The position numbers were made by a program, and so were the translations under genes. The notes below the pieces were generated by a model. It saw nothing but the letters and a program-made list of their open reading frames with translations. It did not search any database and was not told the DNA's origin. DNA of 32,115 nucleotides from Phycisphaerales bacterium (GTDB lineage Bacteria; Planctomycetota; Phycisphaerae; UBA1845): NCBI GenBank assembly GCA_020353195.1, contig CP070691.1, positions 1,919,158 through 1,951,272 on the forward strand. Reading direction: 5' to 3'. Below, in pieces: positions 7,742-15,846 of the stretch; the stretch's first letter is position 1; each line of letters opens with the position of its first letter.

Positions 7742-8494
7742 TCAGTCGAGCTTGCCGCCGGCAGTGCCCGTGAAACCGAGCTTCTCCGGCGTCGTCCGAA
7801 GTTCGTCGAATGTGAACGCTCGCCCGCACTCCGGGCAGCGCTGTTCGGACAGGCCCCGCAGGTTGTATCCGCAGCCGGGGCAATGCCCGGCCATACGTTT
7901 TCTCGTCTCCGACCAGAACAGCAGTACGATCCCCGGGCCGAATGCCCAGCACATCACGAACAGCCCGCCGAAGACACCTAAGGCCGTGGCGATGCCCACG
8001 AAACAGCCCGGCCGGCGGCTGACCACGACGTGCGATGGCACCGTCGCCAGCAACTGCAAGAGGCTTCCTCCAAGCAACCAGATCACCATCCGCTTGACCC
8101 ACGGGTACCCTTCCATCCGCCGGGCGTAGGCGAAAAACACGAGTGACCAGACGATCCACGACATGCCCAGCGCCGTGCAGAACAAGACATTCGTCCAGAT
8201 CGGCCAATCGTCGAACTGGAACAGTTCCGCCATTGCCAGCACCAACGAGGCCAACAGCACGGTCATCATCAACGCCGCAATCAGCGCGGGGACCAGCACC
8301 CGCCGCGGGCGCGTCGGCGTCAGATACTCCACCCGACCCGGAATCCACACGAACAGCCATTGGGTGACGAAGGCGAACGCCAGCAGAATGAGCCACCGAA
8401 TCGCGATGTCCGAACCGCCCGATACCACCACCGCGGTCAACAGGGCGATGAGCGTTACATACAACGCCAGCAGCAGCCAGCGAAGGCGCTTCAT
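7742..8494 (-). CDS. Multi-spanning membrane protein with C-terminal zinc ribbon
   Basis: A 250-residue protein from ATG 8494, chosen over the upstream frame start at 8545 because MKRLRWLLLALYVTLIALL begins a membrane segment and GGGAG lies about 9 bases upstream. About five to six hydrophobic segments span residues 4-25, 33-51, 66-92, 103-125, 136-153 and 165-195. The C-terminal domain holds two Cys pairs, C205/C208 in CPGCGYNLRG and C220/C223 in CPECGRAF. This zinc-ribbon pattern (CPxCGYxLRGL...RCPECG) is very common on otherwise unrelated planctomycete membrane proteins and is the main taxonomic hint here. Function is unknown. It lies 114 bases downstream of trpB on the same strand. Confidence 0.8.
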   Translation of the reverse strand: MKRLRWLLLALYVTLIALLTAVVVSGGSDIAIRWLILLAFAFVTQWLFVWIPGRVEYLTPTRPRRVLVPALIAALMMTVLLASLVLAMAELFQFDDWPIWTNVLFCTALGMSWIVWSLVFFAYARRMEGYPWVKRMVIWLLGGSLLQLLATVPSHVVVSRRPGCFVGIATALGVFGGLFVMCWAFGPGIVLLFWSETRKRMAGHCPGCGYNLRGLSEQRCPECGRAFTFDELRTTPEKLGFTGTAGGKLD

Positions 8495-8582
8495 TCGCAA
8501 AGCTCCCGTGTGGTCTACCAGGCTTGATAGAAACGTGCTTGCCATGGGACGGGCGTCGCGCCAATGGAGCCGTGGACGGGCT

Positions 8583-8599
8583 GACAGCTCATAGCTGTC
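8583..8599 (-). terminator. Possible hairpin terminator after trpB
   Basis: A perfect 7-bp inverted repeat, GACAGCT and AGCTGTC, with a 3-base loop sits just downstream of the trpB stop codon (8609 on the minus strand) and before the zinc-ribbon membrane gene. No T-run follows, so it could instead be an RNA-stabilising hairpin or an operator. Confidence 0.3.
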
Positions 8600-8608
8600 T
8601 GCTGCTGT

Positions 8609-9850
8609 TCATCCGATCTGTCGTCCGAGCAGCCGCGCCACTTCGACCACGTCCTTGTCCCCGCGACCGGACAGATTGATCACGATCGTCCGATCCTTCG
8701 ACAGCGTCGGCGCCAGCTTGACGACGTGGGCCACTGCATGGGCGGTCTCCAGCGCCGGGATGATACCTTCGGTCTCGCTGAGCAGGGTGAAGGCGGCCAG
8801 GGCTTCATCGTCGTTGGCGGCGGAATACTCCACGCGATGCGTGTCCTTCCAATGCGAATGCTCGGGCCCCACGCCGGGATAGTCCAGCCCGGCGGAACAC
8901 GAATGCACGGGCAGCGTTTGCCCGTCATCGTCCTGCAGCACGTATGTGAACATGCCGTGAAGCACGCCGGGCGCGCCGGCCGCCAACGTGGCCGCGTGCA
9001 ACCCGCTGCCGATGCCCTCGCCGCCGGCTTCCACTCCCACCATCTTCACGCCGGCGTCCTTGACGAACGGAGCGAACAACCCGGCGGCATTGCTGCCCCC
9101 TCCCACGCACGCCACCAGGTAGTCGGGTAGGCGCCCTTCCACCGCCAGCATCTGGGCCCGCGTCTCACGCCCGATGATCGACTGAAAGTCCCGCACGATC
9201 ATCGGGAACGGGTGCGGACCCATTACGCTGCCAATGACGTAGTGCGTGTCGTCCGATGTGGCCATCCAGTCACGCATGGCCTCGTTGATCGCGTCCTTGA
9301 GCGTCTGCTGTCCGGTCCGGACCTCCACCACGTGTGTGCCGAGAAGCTCCATGCGAAACACGTTCAGCTTCTGGCGACGCACGTCCTCGGCGCCCATGTA
9401 CACCACGCACTCCAAGCCGAAGCACGCCGCCGCCGTCGCCGTCGCCACTCCGTGCTGCCCCGCCCCGGTCTCGGCGATGATCCGCTTCTTGCCCATGCGC
9501 CGCGTCAGCAGGGCTTGACCCAGCGTGTTGTTGATCTTGTGGGCTCCGGTGTGGTTCAGGTCTTCGCGCTTGAGATAGACCTTGGCGCCGCCCAGCCGTT
9601 CGGTCAGGCGGGTCGCATAGTACAGCGGACTCGGGCGACCCGCGTACGTACGAAGATAATGGTCCAGTTCCTCCCAGAAGCCGCGGTCGTCACGTACGTT
9701 CTCGTACGCCTCGGCCAGGCGGTGCACCGCCGACATCAACGTTTCAGGAACATACTGTCCACCGAACGCCCCGAACCGCCCGCGCCGGTCCGGCCCATCC
9801 GCCTCGCCGGGGCCCGACCCGGCCACCACCATCTGCTCGTGTTTCGTCAA
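8609..9850 (-). CDS. trpB: Tryptophan synthase beta chain
   Basis: A 413-residue PLP enzyme that joins indole and L-serine to make tryptophan. Landmarks are [16 protein letters not shown] at residues 24-39, [15 protein letters not shown] with the PLP lysine at K105, [14 protein letters not shown], the phosphate-binding GGGSNAAG near residue 250, and the C-terminal NLSGRGDKD. This is the ordinary TrpB1 type that pairs with TrpA, yet no trpA or other trp gene is in the window. The start is TTG 9850: GGAG lies 9 bases upstream, whereas the next in-frame ATG (9832) lacks a good ribosome binding site. It follows a membrane-anchored unknown gene with only a 15-base gap, so it is probably cotranscribed with it. 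Confidence 0.95.
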   Translation of the reverse strand: MTKHEQMVVAGSGPGEADGPDRRGRFGAFGGQYVPETLMSAVHRLAEAYENVRDDRGFWEELDHYLRTYAGRPSPLYYATRLTERLGGAKVYLKREDLNHTGAHKINNTLGQALLTRRMGKKRIIAETGAGQHGVATATAAACFGLECVVYMGAEDVRRQKLNVFRMELLGTHVVEVRTGQQTLKDAINEAMRDWMATSDDTHYVIGSVMGPHPFPMIVRDFQSIIGRETRAQMLAVEGRLPDYLVACVGGGSNAAGLFAPFVKDAGVKMVGVEAGGEGIGSGLHAATLAAGAPGVLHGMFTYVLQDDDGQTLPVHSCSAGLDYPGVGPEHSHWKDTHRVEYSAANDDEALAAFTLLSETEGIIPALETAHAVAHVVKLAPTLSKDRTIVINLSGRGDKDVVEVARLLGRQIG

Positions 9851-9865
9851 CGTTGCGATCTCCGC

Positions 9866-10537
9866 TTATGCATCCGCGACCCGATGGATCTTCTCCGCCA
9901 TGTCGGTCGCGACATGAAGTAACCAGCCAATCCGTTCCGGCGAGTCGGGCGCAGGGACGAACACTGCGGCCAGCCGACCGCCGGTCTCCACGCCGCAAGG
10001 CCGATCCAACGCCGACACCCAGTCCGCAAGCCGGTCGGCCCATGCCACCCCACGCGCCCCGACCGCGTCGGTCGACGACGCCCGGATCCCAGCATGGCCT
10101 TGGAGCGACATTGGCTTGGCTGCATCCGGAACCGCGTCCAGCCAGACGTCGTCCACGCTGCCCTCACCCGTAGCCGGGCCAACCGATGCGGACGGAAGAT
10201 CGCGGTCCGACTCGATGACGGCCACGCACCAGCAACGGACCTCCCGATGGCCCCCGGACCCGACCTCGTACGCGTAGCGAAAGCAGGAGACCGCCCCGAA
10301 GGGCGCCGGGCCGCTGATCACCCGGCTTGCCCGCCGGCTGTGGCCCCGACCGAACAGAGTCAGCCGGCGGTACCGCCAGGGCAGACCCAGCCGGTCGTCA
10401 GGGATATAGTTCAGGTTGAGCCGCCGGGCGAGTTGGGCCAGCGCTCGCTGGTGCCGCCGCTGCCAGCCGACCGAAATCATCCCGGCCGCGCAGGTGACCA
10501 GCAAACCCACTACGATTGCCCATTGACCGGTTCCCAC
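9866..10537 (-). CDS. Membrane-anchored protein of unknown function
   Basis: About 223 residues if started at GTG 10537. A longer version from TTG 10588 would add 17 residues and overlap the upstream gene. AGGAGG at 10555-10550 fits the shorter start, although the 12-base spacing is long. It has one membrane helix near the N-terminus (QWAIVVGLLVTCAAGMISV), a basic juxtamembrane stretch and a soluble domain with no motif I recognise. The middle has alternating strands (FGAVSCFRYAYEVGSGG, VRCWCVAVIESDRDL) followed by Ala/Asp-rich helices. It sits between the CX4CH protein (20-base gap) and trpB (15-base gap), so the three may be cotranscribed, but no functional link is evident. Similar anchored proteins are common in planctomycetes. 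Confidence 0.65.
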   Translation of the reverse strand: MGTGQWAIVVGLLVTCAAGMISVGWQRRHQRALAQLARRLNLNYIPDDRLGLPWRYRRLTLFGRGHSRRASRVISGPAPFGAVSCFRYAYEVGSGGHREVRCWCVAVIESDRDLPSASVGPATGEGSVDDVWLDAVPDAAKPMSLQGHAGIRASSTDAVGARGVAWADRLADWVSALDRPCGVETGGRLAAVFVPAPDSPERIGWLLHVATDMAEKIHRVADA

Positions 10538-10556
10538 AACCGCCGGCGGCCTCCTG

Positions 10557-11591
10557 CTATTGCGACTGCCGCTCCGGGCGAATGTCAATGCCGTATTCCG
10601 GGCTCACAACGTCCAGCGACTGAATCCACTGGGCCACCCGTTGATACTTCGGGTCCCGGGGACTTCGATAGATGGGTTCGAGCTCCGCGGGGTGCGGAGG
10701 CGGGCTCAGCTCGTTGTAGATAGGATCCTTCTGACCGTAAAACAGCAGCAGGGACAGCCCCCGGTTATCGCGGTCGATCAGTTTCCACTTTCCCTGCGGG
10801 CCGCCCTCGTACTCGTTCAGGATCAGATAGTTCGTGTAGACCTGGTTTTTCGACAGGCGTCGGCCCGTGAACAGGCGAAAGCCGGCGGCGTTCGGACCGC
10901 CGTGGCACCGCGCCGTCGCGCACCCCCGCGTGATCACCGGAAGCACGTCCCGCTCGAAGTCGGCAAACAGCCTTGGATCCGTGTTGATCAGAATGTCCTT
11001 GGCATAGCGCTGCGCGATGATCTCGTTTTCTTCCTGCGAGAGAATGAAGCGGGCTTTCTCGGGCGCCGGTAGCCTCATGAACTCCACACGGGCCTGGCGG
11101 TTGGCGCCGAACCAGTCAGCCGCGAAGCGACTGACCACGTCGTTCACGAATTTGACGCTGACCCGTTCCGGGAAGCGGCGCGACAACTCAGCCCGCCGTA
11201 GCACCTGGATCTCGTCGTCCGTGATGACCCGCGCGAACTCCGACGACTCCGCCTCCCCGGGTGCCGACGGATCGCTCGCAGGCCCGCCCGGCTCCTGCTT
11301 GGCCAGCTGCGCATTGGCCAGCTGGAGAAGAAGCTTCGCCTGCTCGTGATTCGGGTTCTGCCGCAGAATGTGGGCACATTGGTCCCGCAGAAGCGCCCAG
11401 GCTTCCTGCTCCTTGCACCACAACGCGAGCTTGAAATGACCGTCGATATCGTCGGGCGCGAGCTGTTTCTTCTGACGCTCGTATTCCTCATCGACGGCCA
11501 GGGCTACCGCAACGGTCGCCGCCGCAGAGACCGCCAGCAGCAACACCGAGGCGAAAAGCAGCCTGCGAAACCGTGTCTGAAAAGCCGACAT
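10557..11591 (-). CDS. Exported TPR-like protein with a CX4CH haem-like motif
   Basis: A 344-residue protein from ATG 11591 with GGAGG 7 bases upstream. Residues 9-32 form a signal peptide or signal anchor. Residues about 45-100 look like tetratricopeptide helices (FKLALWCKEQEAWALLRDQC, then LRQNPNHEQAKLLLQLANAQ). A Pro/Ser/Glu linker follows, then a charged helical region. C224, C229 and H230 lie in GCATARCHGGPNAAGFRLF, which resembles the CHGG motif of planctomycete cytochrome-c-like proteins but with four residues between the cysteines instead of two. CX4CH haem sites are known from cytochrome c3. The C-terminal part (LSLLLFYGQKDPIYNELSPP, WIQSL) looks like the rest of such a domain. Haem binding is inference; a structural CHG motif without haem is possible. 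Confidence 0.7.
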   Translation of the reverse strand: MSAFQTRFRRLLFASVLLLAVSAAATVAVALAVDEEYERQKKQLAPDDIDGHFKLALWCKEQEAWALLRDQCAHILRQNPNHEQAKLLLQLANAQLAKQEPGGPASDPSAPGEAESSEFARVITDDEIQVLRRAELSRRFPERVSVKFVNDVVSRFAADWFGANRQARVEFMRLPAPEKARFILSQEENEIIAQRYAKDILINTDPRLFADFERDVLPVITRGCATARCHGGPNAAGFRLFTGRRLSKNQVYTNYLILNEYEGGPQGKWKLIDRDNRGLSLLLFYGQKDPIYNELSPPPHPAELEPIYRSPRDPKYQRVAQWIQSLDVVSPEYGIDIRPERQSQ

Positions 11592-11625
11592 GGGAAAGCC
11601 TCCCGATCGTGCTACGGACGAACCG

Positions 11626-11655
11626 TTGACGCTTTGACGGGCGCGCCCATACTAT
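11626..11655 (+). promoter_or_regulatory. Candidate promoter for the LSm-like gene and galE
   Basis: TTGACG (11626-11631) and TACTAT (11650-11655) are 18 bases apart, giving a start site near 11662 and a leader of about 30 bases before GTG 11694. The perfect 10-base palindrome GGGCGCGCCC (11639-11648) fills part of the spacer. It overlaps the divergent promoter at 11651-11679. Confidence 0.45.
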
Positions 11656-11679
11656 ATCGGCACCGATGCGCCTGTTCAA
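11651..11679 (-). promoter_or_regulatory. Candidate promoter for the CX4CH-protein gene
   Basis: On the minus strand TTGAAC (11679-11674), a 17-base spacer and TATAGT (11656-11651, five of six to consensus) point to a start near 11645, about 54 bases before ATG 11591. Its -10 box overlaps that of the plus-strand promoter, so the two cannot be used at once. Confidence 0.5.
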
Positions 11680-11693
11680 GCGGAACCGAATAC

Positions 11694-11981
11694 GTGACCG
11701 TATCTTCGATTATCCACGATCTCCAGTCCCTGCTCGACCACGCGGTCGTTCTTGATACCTTCGGCCCCATCGTGTATCTCGGCACGCTGGTCGAGGTGAC
11801 CGCGTCCGGCGTGTGGCTGAAAGACGCCGACGTCCACGACTGTCGCGACGGCCATGCCACCAAGGAGTTGTACGTGCTCGACGCCAGCCGGGACGGCATC
11901 AACGCCAACCGCCGGCACGTGTACGTCCTGCTGTCGGGGGTCGCCAGCGTCTCCCGCCTTGACCATATGGTGGGCAACTGA
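11694..11981 (+). CDS. LSm-like small conserved protein
   Basis: A 95-residue protein read from GTG 11694. The frame is open further upstream, but that part is antisense to the divergent gene and its promoter. The body shows a compact beta pattern with PIVYLGTLVEVTASGVWLKD, then ADVHDCRDG, TKELYVL, NRRHVYVLL and VASVSRLDHMV. This matches, from memory, a small LSm-like family widespread in planctomycetes (VYLGTL, LKDADVHD, KE-Y, NRR-V-V, VVSISRLDD). Family function is not established; an Sm fold suggests RNA or nucleic-acid interaction. It is followed 31 bases later by galE on the same strand. The ribosome binding site before GTG is weak (GGAA), so a start a few codons away is possible. Confidence 0.72.
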   Translation: MTVSSIIHDLQSLLDHAVVLDTFGPIVYLGTLVEVTASGVWLKDADVHDCRDGHATKELYVLDASRDGINANRRHVYVLLSGVASVSRLDHMVGN

Positions 11982-12012
11982 CCCGGGCCGGAAACCGGAA
12001 AGGCGGACACAC

Positions 12013-13002
12013 ATGAAAACACTGGTCACCGGCGGCGCGGGCTTCGTAGGGAGCTTCTGCGTCCGCGCCCTCTGCGACCGGAACCACGAGGTCGTGGTCT
12101 ACGACAACCTCAGCGCGGGCCACGCCGAAGCCGTCGATTCCCGCGCTACTCTGGTCGTCGGCGACCTGGCTGACACACAGGCACTGGAGGACGTCATTGC
12201 CGACGCCGGCTTCGACGGCGTGCTGCACTTCGCCGCTTACTTGAACGTCAGCGAGTCCGTCACCGATCCCCTGAAGTACTACCGCAACAACGTCGCTTAC
12301 ACCATCACGCTGCTCGAGCTGATGCAGAAACACCAGATCCTCCGAATGGTGTTCAGCTCGACCTGCGCCACGTACGGCGTACCCCCGGCCGTCCCCATCA
12401 CCGAGGACATGCCGCAATGCCCCATCAGCCCCTACGGGCACACCAAGCTCGCGATGGAGTGGGCGATACGCGACTCGTGCACCGGCTGGAACCTCGGCGC
12501 CTCCGTACTGCGATACTTCAACGCCTGCGGCGCCGCCGCGGACGGTTCGATCGGCGAGGACCACAACCCGGAGGTTCATCTGATCCCCGTCGTCCTGCAG
12601 GTGGCGCTGGAGCAGCGGGATCAGGCGCACATCTACGGCGTCGACTATCCGACCCGCGACGGCTCCTGCGTCCGCGATTACATCCACGTCGAGGATCTCG
12701 CGGATGCCCACGTGCTCGCAATCGAGTCCCAGCAACCGCAAGACTTCCGCTGCTACAACGTCGGCACCGGTGTCGGCACCAGCGTCAAACAGGTGATCCA
12801 GACCGCCCGGGAGGTAACCGGGCACGCACTACCCGCCAAGCCCGCCCCGCGCCGGCCCGGCGATCCCCCGGAACTCTACGCCGACCCCGGCAAGCTCATG
12901 AGCGAACTCGGCTGGGCGCCCCGGCACATCGACATCGCCCACATGATCGAGACGGCGTGGGCCTGGCACCGCACACACCCGGACGGATTCGGCCGCCCGT
13001 AG
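12013..13002 (+). CDS. galE: UDP-glucose 4-epimerase
   Basis: A 329-residue extended short-chain dehydrogenase/reductase. It has the NAD-binding GGAGFVGS at residues 7-14, D31 and N32 after the second strand for ribose contact, the HFAAYLNVSES block near residues 72-82, NNVAYT, SSTCATYG with the active-site Ser/Thr near 116-117, and the catalytic YGHTK (Y141, K145). It then has RYFNACGAA, the GDGxxxRDYIHVEDLADAH block and NVGTGVGTSVKQV. The enzyme interconverts UDP-glucose and UDP-galactose for cell-surface sugar synthesis. ATG 12013 begins at the Rossmann motif; an upstream open extension overlaps the previous gene and is not needed. It is probably cotranscribed with the LSm-like gene, with no other sugar genes nearby. 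Confidence 0.92.
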   Translation: MKTLVTGGAGFVGSFCVRALCDRNHEVVVYDNLSAGHAEAVDSRATLVVGDLADTQALEDVIADAGFDGVLHFAAYLNVSESVTDPLKYYRNNVAYTITLLELMQKHQILRMVFSSTCATYGVPPAVPITEDMPQCPISPYGHTKLAMEWAIRDSCTGWNLGASVLRYFNACGAAADGSIGEDHNPEVHLIPVVLQVALEQRDQAHIYGVDYPTRDGSCVRDYIHVEDLADAHVLAIESQQPQDFRCYNVGTGVGTSVKQVIQTAREVTGHALPAKPAPRRPGDPPELYADPGKLMSELGWAPRHIDIAHMIETAWAWHRTHPDGFGRP

Positions 13003-13363
13003 GCGAACCGGGCGCACAGTCGCCCCGGCACGACCGAGCCGATGCGCCCCCCAGACCACCGGCCTGGGTGGACGCCGGCACCGCTGACCCGCGGCGAAGC
13101 GACCGTCACAAGGCAGCCGGGAGCCCTGGACCGGGCCCCGGGCGACTGCTGTAACCTCATGGCTACAAGAAGATTAATACTGCTTCGCAGGACCGCGAAA
13201 CGACCGTGTCCAAGACAACCCGGCCCCAGGGGTGTGGATTTTTGCTTTCCTTGCCACCGGATGGCGGCTAGACTCGTACAACTCGAAAAGGCCCGTGGCG
13301 CGGATCAGGGGCGATTGCGGCGTCGACCTTCGCGACGCCGCGGGAAGGTTCAGAGAGCGACAA
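13003..13363. other. Intergenic region between galE and accA
   Basis: No convincing gene. A weak hairpin straddles the galE stop (CGCCCG 12994-12999 and CGGGCG 13009-13014, 9-base loop) without a T-run. A lower-GC patch lies around 13160-13180 and another around 13234-13250, which would suit promoter DNA for accA. However, the best -35/-10 pairs there (TTGCTT or TTGCCA with TAGACT at 13269-13274) have wrong spacing, so I do not call a promoter. Confidence 0.4.
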
Positions 13364-14491
13364 ATGGCCGTTCAAACCAACGCACCGTCTATCGGATCGG
13401 CCGGCGTGACCGCAACGGGCTGCCTCGAGTTCGAGAAACCCCTGCTGCGGATCCAGCGCGAGATCGAGGACCTGCGCCGCCGACAGGCCGAGAGCGGGCG
13501 CGACTTCACCAAGGACATCGAGGAGATGACCGCCCGCCTGCGGTCGATGACCCAGCGGACATACTCGCACCTCACCCCGTGGGAGACCGTGCTTGTGGCG
13601 CGGCATCCCCAGCGTCCGCTCCTGTCCGACTACATTCGCTTGATCGTTCGCGACTTCTGCGAACTGGCCGGCGACCGGTGCTTCGGCGATGACAAGGCCC
13701 TCGTGACCGGGTTCGGGCGGATCGGGCCCCATAAGGTGATGCTGGTCGGACACAACAAGGGCAAGGACACCAAGGAACGGATCACCTGCAATTTCGGGTG
13801 CGCTCATCCTGAAGGATACCGCAAAGCCCTGCGCAAGATGACGCTGGCGGAGAAGTACGGCCTGCCCGTGGTTTGCCTTATCGACACGCCGGGGGCGTAT
13901 CCGGGCGTCGGCTCGGAGGAACGGGGCATCTCACACGCCATCGCGGTGAATCTCATGGAGATGTCCCGGCTTCGCACGCCGATTGTCTGCATCGTGATCG
14001 GGGAAGGGGGCAGCGGTGGCGCGTTGGGCATCGGCGTGGGTGATTCGGTGGCCATGCTCGAGCACGCCTTCTACTCCGTCATCTCACCGGAGGGCTGCGC
14101 GGCCATCCTGTGGCGGACGGGCGAGCAGCGCAAGGCGGCAGCCGAGGCGCTGCGTCTGACAGCGAAGGAACTCAAGCGCCTCAGGCTGGTCGACCAGGTC
14201 ATCCCCGAGCCCTTCGGCGGCGCTCATCGGGACCCCGTGGGGGCGGCCGCAGCCGTCGAGACTTATGTCACCGATTCGCTCCGTGAGTTGAAGCGGTACA
14301 AGATCGACACCATACGCAGGAAACGATACGACCGAATCCGCAGTTTGGGGAGCTTCTTCGAGTCGCCCCGCGCCAAGGCACAAGGGCGCGCCCGCAAAGC
14401 CGGCGCCGCACAGTCAGGCACCGCAGAACGAACGCGTCGCACCACAACCCGGACACCCTCGCGGGTCAAAGTCGGCGACGCGAACAAGTGA
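13364..14491 (+). CDS. accA: Acetyl-CoA carboxylase carboxyltransferase subunit alpha
   Basis: A 375-residue protein from ATG 13364. It has the AccA start FEKPLLRIQREIEDLRRRQ near residues 22-40 and then the crotonase-like core: GDRCFGDDKALVTG, GHNKGKDTKERITCNFG, HPEGYRKALRKM, LIDTPGAYPGVGSEERG, EGGSGGALGIGVGD (oxyanion-hole glycines) and YSVISPEGCAAILWR. With AccD it transfers carboxyl from biotin-BCCP to acetyl-CoA to make malonyl-CoA for fatty acids. The usual family length is about 320 residues. Here about 50 extra C-terminal residues are rich in Arg, Lys, Ala and Thr (from roughly FESPRAKAQG onward), an apparently disordered basic tail. accD is not in the window, as is often the case. 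The longer frame upstream of 13364 is not supported. Confidence 0.93.
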   Translation: MAVQTNAPSIGSAGVTATGCLEFEKPLLRIQREIEDLRRRQAESGRDFTKDIEEMTARLRSMTQRTYSHLTPWETVLVARHPQRPLLSDYIRLIVRDFCELAGDRCFGDDKALVTGFGRIGPHKVMLVGHNKGKDTKERITCNFGCAHPEGYRKALRKMTLAEKYGLPVVCLIDTPGAYPGVGSEERGISHAIAVNLMEMSRLRTPIVCIVIGEGGSGGALGIGVGDSVAMLEHAFYSVISPEGCAAILWRTGEQRKAAAEALRLTAKELKRLRLVDQVIPEPFGGAHRDPVGAAAAVETYVTDSLRELKRYKIDTIRRKRYDRIRSLGSFFESPRAKAQGRARKAGAAQSGTAERTRRTTTRTPSRVKVGDANK

Positions 14492-14665
14492 ACTTCACCG
14501 ACCCGCAAGGGCAAACTACCGACCCCCACAGACCCCGAGCTCCAATGCGCAGGCCGCCAGGCCGGCTCACACGGAATCGTCGGTTTGCCGCCGCCCTCGA
14601 CCGACTCGTGATTGAGCTGGCGGCGCGATACAGCGGTGACCGATAATCCGGGGAAGGAAGCGGCA

Positions 14666-15448
14666 ATGGTCCGGAAATCATCACTGCTGTTGGTCACGAT
14701 TGGCGGCGTGGGCTGTTTGCAGGAGGGCAGGGCGCCGCAGCCGTGGAAACCGGCGCCGGTCGCCTTTGAGAGAACGCTACTGGGATACTCGGTGCAAGGT
14801 CGGCCTATCGACGCATACTCCTACGGGTGGGGAGCCGACCCGGTCCTGGTGTTCGGCGGCTTCCACGGCAACGAGAAGGCCAGCGTGCACGTGGCCGAGA
14901 AGCTGATCGCCCTGCTGCAGGGCAACTCGGCGCTGCCCGCCGGCCGGAGCGTCGTGATTGTCCCGAACGTCAACCCCGACGGGTATGAACGCAACAGTCG
15001 CCAGAACGCCCGCGGCGTCGACCTGAACCGCAATTTCCCCGCCGCGAACTGGAAGGCAAGCGAGCCCGGCAACTCGTCACACGGTGGGTCGGCGCCGCTC
15101 AGCGAGCCCGAGGCACAGATCGTCCTCGACCTGGTCGGCGAACTCAAACCATCCCTGATCATCTCGATCCACTCGATCTCGCGGAACCGCCAGTGCAACA
15201 ACTTCGACGGACCGGGCCGGGCCGTCGCGCGGCGAATGGCGACCAGAAACGGCTATCCGGTCAAGGCGTCGATCGGATACGCGACGCCGGGCAGTTTCGG
15301 CACCTGGGCCGGCAAGGAACTGCAGATCCCGACCGTGACCCTGGAATTGCCCCGCCCTGCCGACGCCAACCAGTGCTGGGCCGACAATCGGGGCGCCCTG
15401 ATGGCGGCGTTTCAGGGCCCGTTGGACGACCGCGCCCTGGGCAAGTGA
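14666..15448 (+). CDS. Exported M14-type zinc carboxypeptidase (MpaA-like)
   Basis: A 260-residue protein from ATG 14666, supported by AAGGAAG 6 bases upstream; a longer in-frame start at 14612 lacks this. An N-terminal hydrophobic stretch ends at GGVGC17, a relaxed lipobox, so it is probably a lipoprotein or secreted. Zinc ligands are H67 and E70 (GGFHGNEKAS) and H169 (ISIHS). R122 in VDLNRNFP binds the substrate carboxylate, and E227 in TVTLELPRP is the general base. NVNPDGYERNSRQNARG is also typical. The short single-domain form resembles MpaA, which cleaves murein tripeptide, and related M14 members with unknown substrates. It lies between accA (174 bases) and the secretion operon (398 bases) and seems to be its own unit. 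Confidence 0.85.
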   Translation: MVRKSSLLLVTIGGVGCLQEGRAPQPWKPAPVAFERTLLGYSVQGRPIDAYSYGWGADPVLVFGGFHGNEKASVHVAEKLIALLQGNSALPAGRSVVIVPNVNPDGYERNSRQNARGVDLNRNFPAANWKASEPGNSSHGGSAPLSEPEAQIVLDLVGELKPSLIISIHSISRNRQCNNFDGPGRAVARRMATRNGYPVKASIGYATPGSFGTWAGKELQIPTVTLELPRPADANQCWADNRGALMAAFQGPLDDRALGK

Positions 15449-15846
15449 CGGGACGCCAGCGGGATTGCGACGTTCGGACGGGGCATCGGGGCGCAGCACA
15501 GCCGAAAGCCCCCTGAACGACCCCTCACGGCAACCGCACGAACCCCGCCGACCTGCAATCTTTCCTGGTCCTGTGCGTACAACCGAGGGAGGCGAGTTCC
15601 CGGTCTGCCGGTGGCCGTCTGTATGCCAAGAGCGGGAAATCCCCGGTTGACGTAAGTGGTTAATCTGGATAGAGTAAGCACCAGCGCCAGGAGATGTAAC
15701 TCGATAGCTCTCGCGGCCGTGACCATGGAGGGTCCCTGGGCCATACAATATCTTGGGGCTGGGTTTGGCTCACACCGACTGCCTCCACTGCGTCATGCCG
15801 CTACGTGTTCGATCTCGCGTGGAAAGTAGGTAAAGGTTCAAGGTCT
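15449..15846. other. Intergenic region upstream of the secretion operon
   Basis: No supported gene; the short open frames here are compositionally unconvincing. The region is less GC-rich than its surroundings and should hold the operon promoter. Besides the candidate at 15645-15675, a TACAAT hexamer at 15744-15749 (five of six to the -10 consensus) lacks a good -35 box. Confidence 0.4.
15645..15675 (+). promoter_or_regulatory. Candidate promoter of the gsp operon
   Basis: TTGACG (15645-15650) with TAGAGT (15670-15675) at a 19-base spacing, about 165 bases before the gspF start. The -35 box is good, while the spacing is long and the -10 box is weak. Confidence 0.3.

Noticed and set aside
13150..13280. 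Promoter for accA in the AT-richer patch
   Set aside because: The -35-like and -10-like boxes present have spacers of 12 or 21 bases; no acceptable pair was found.
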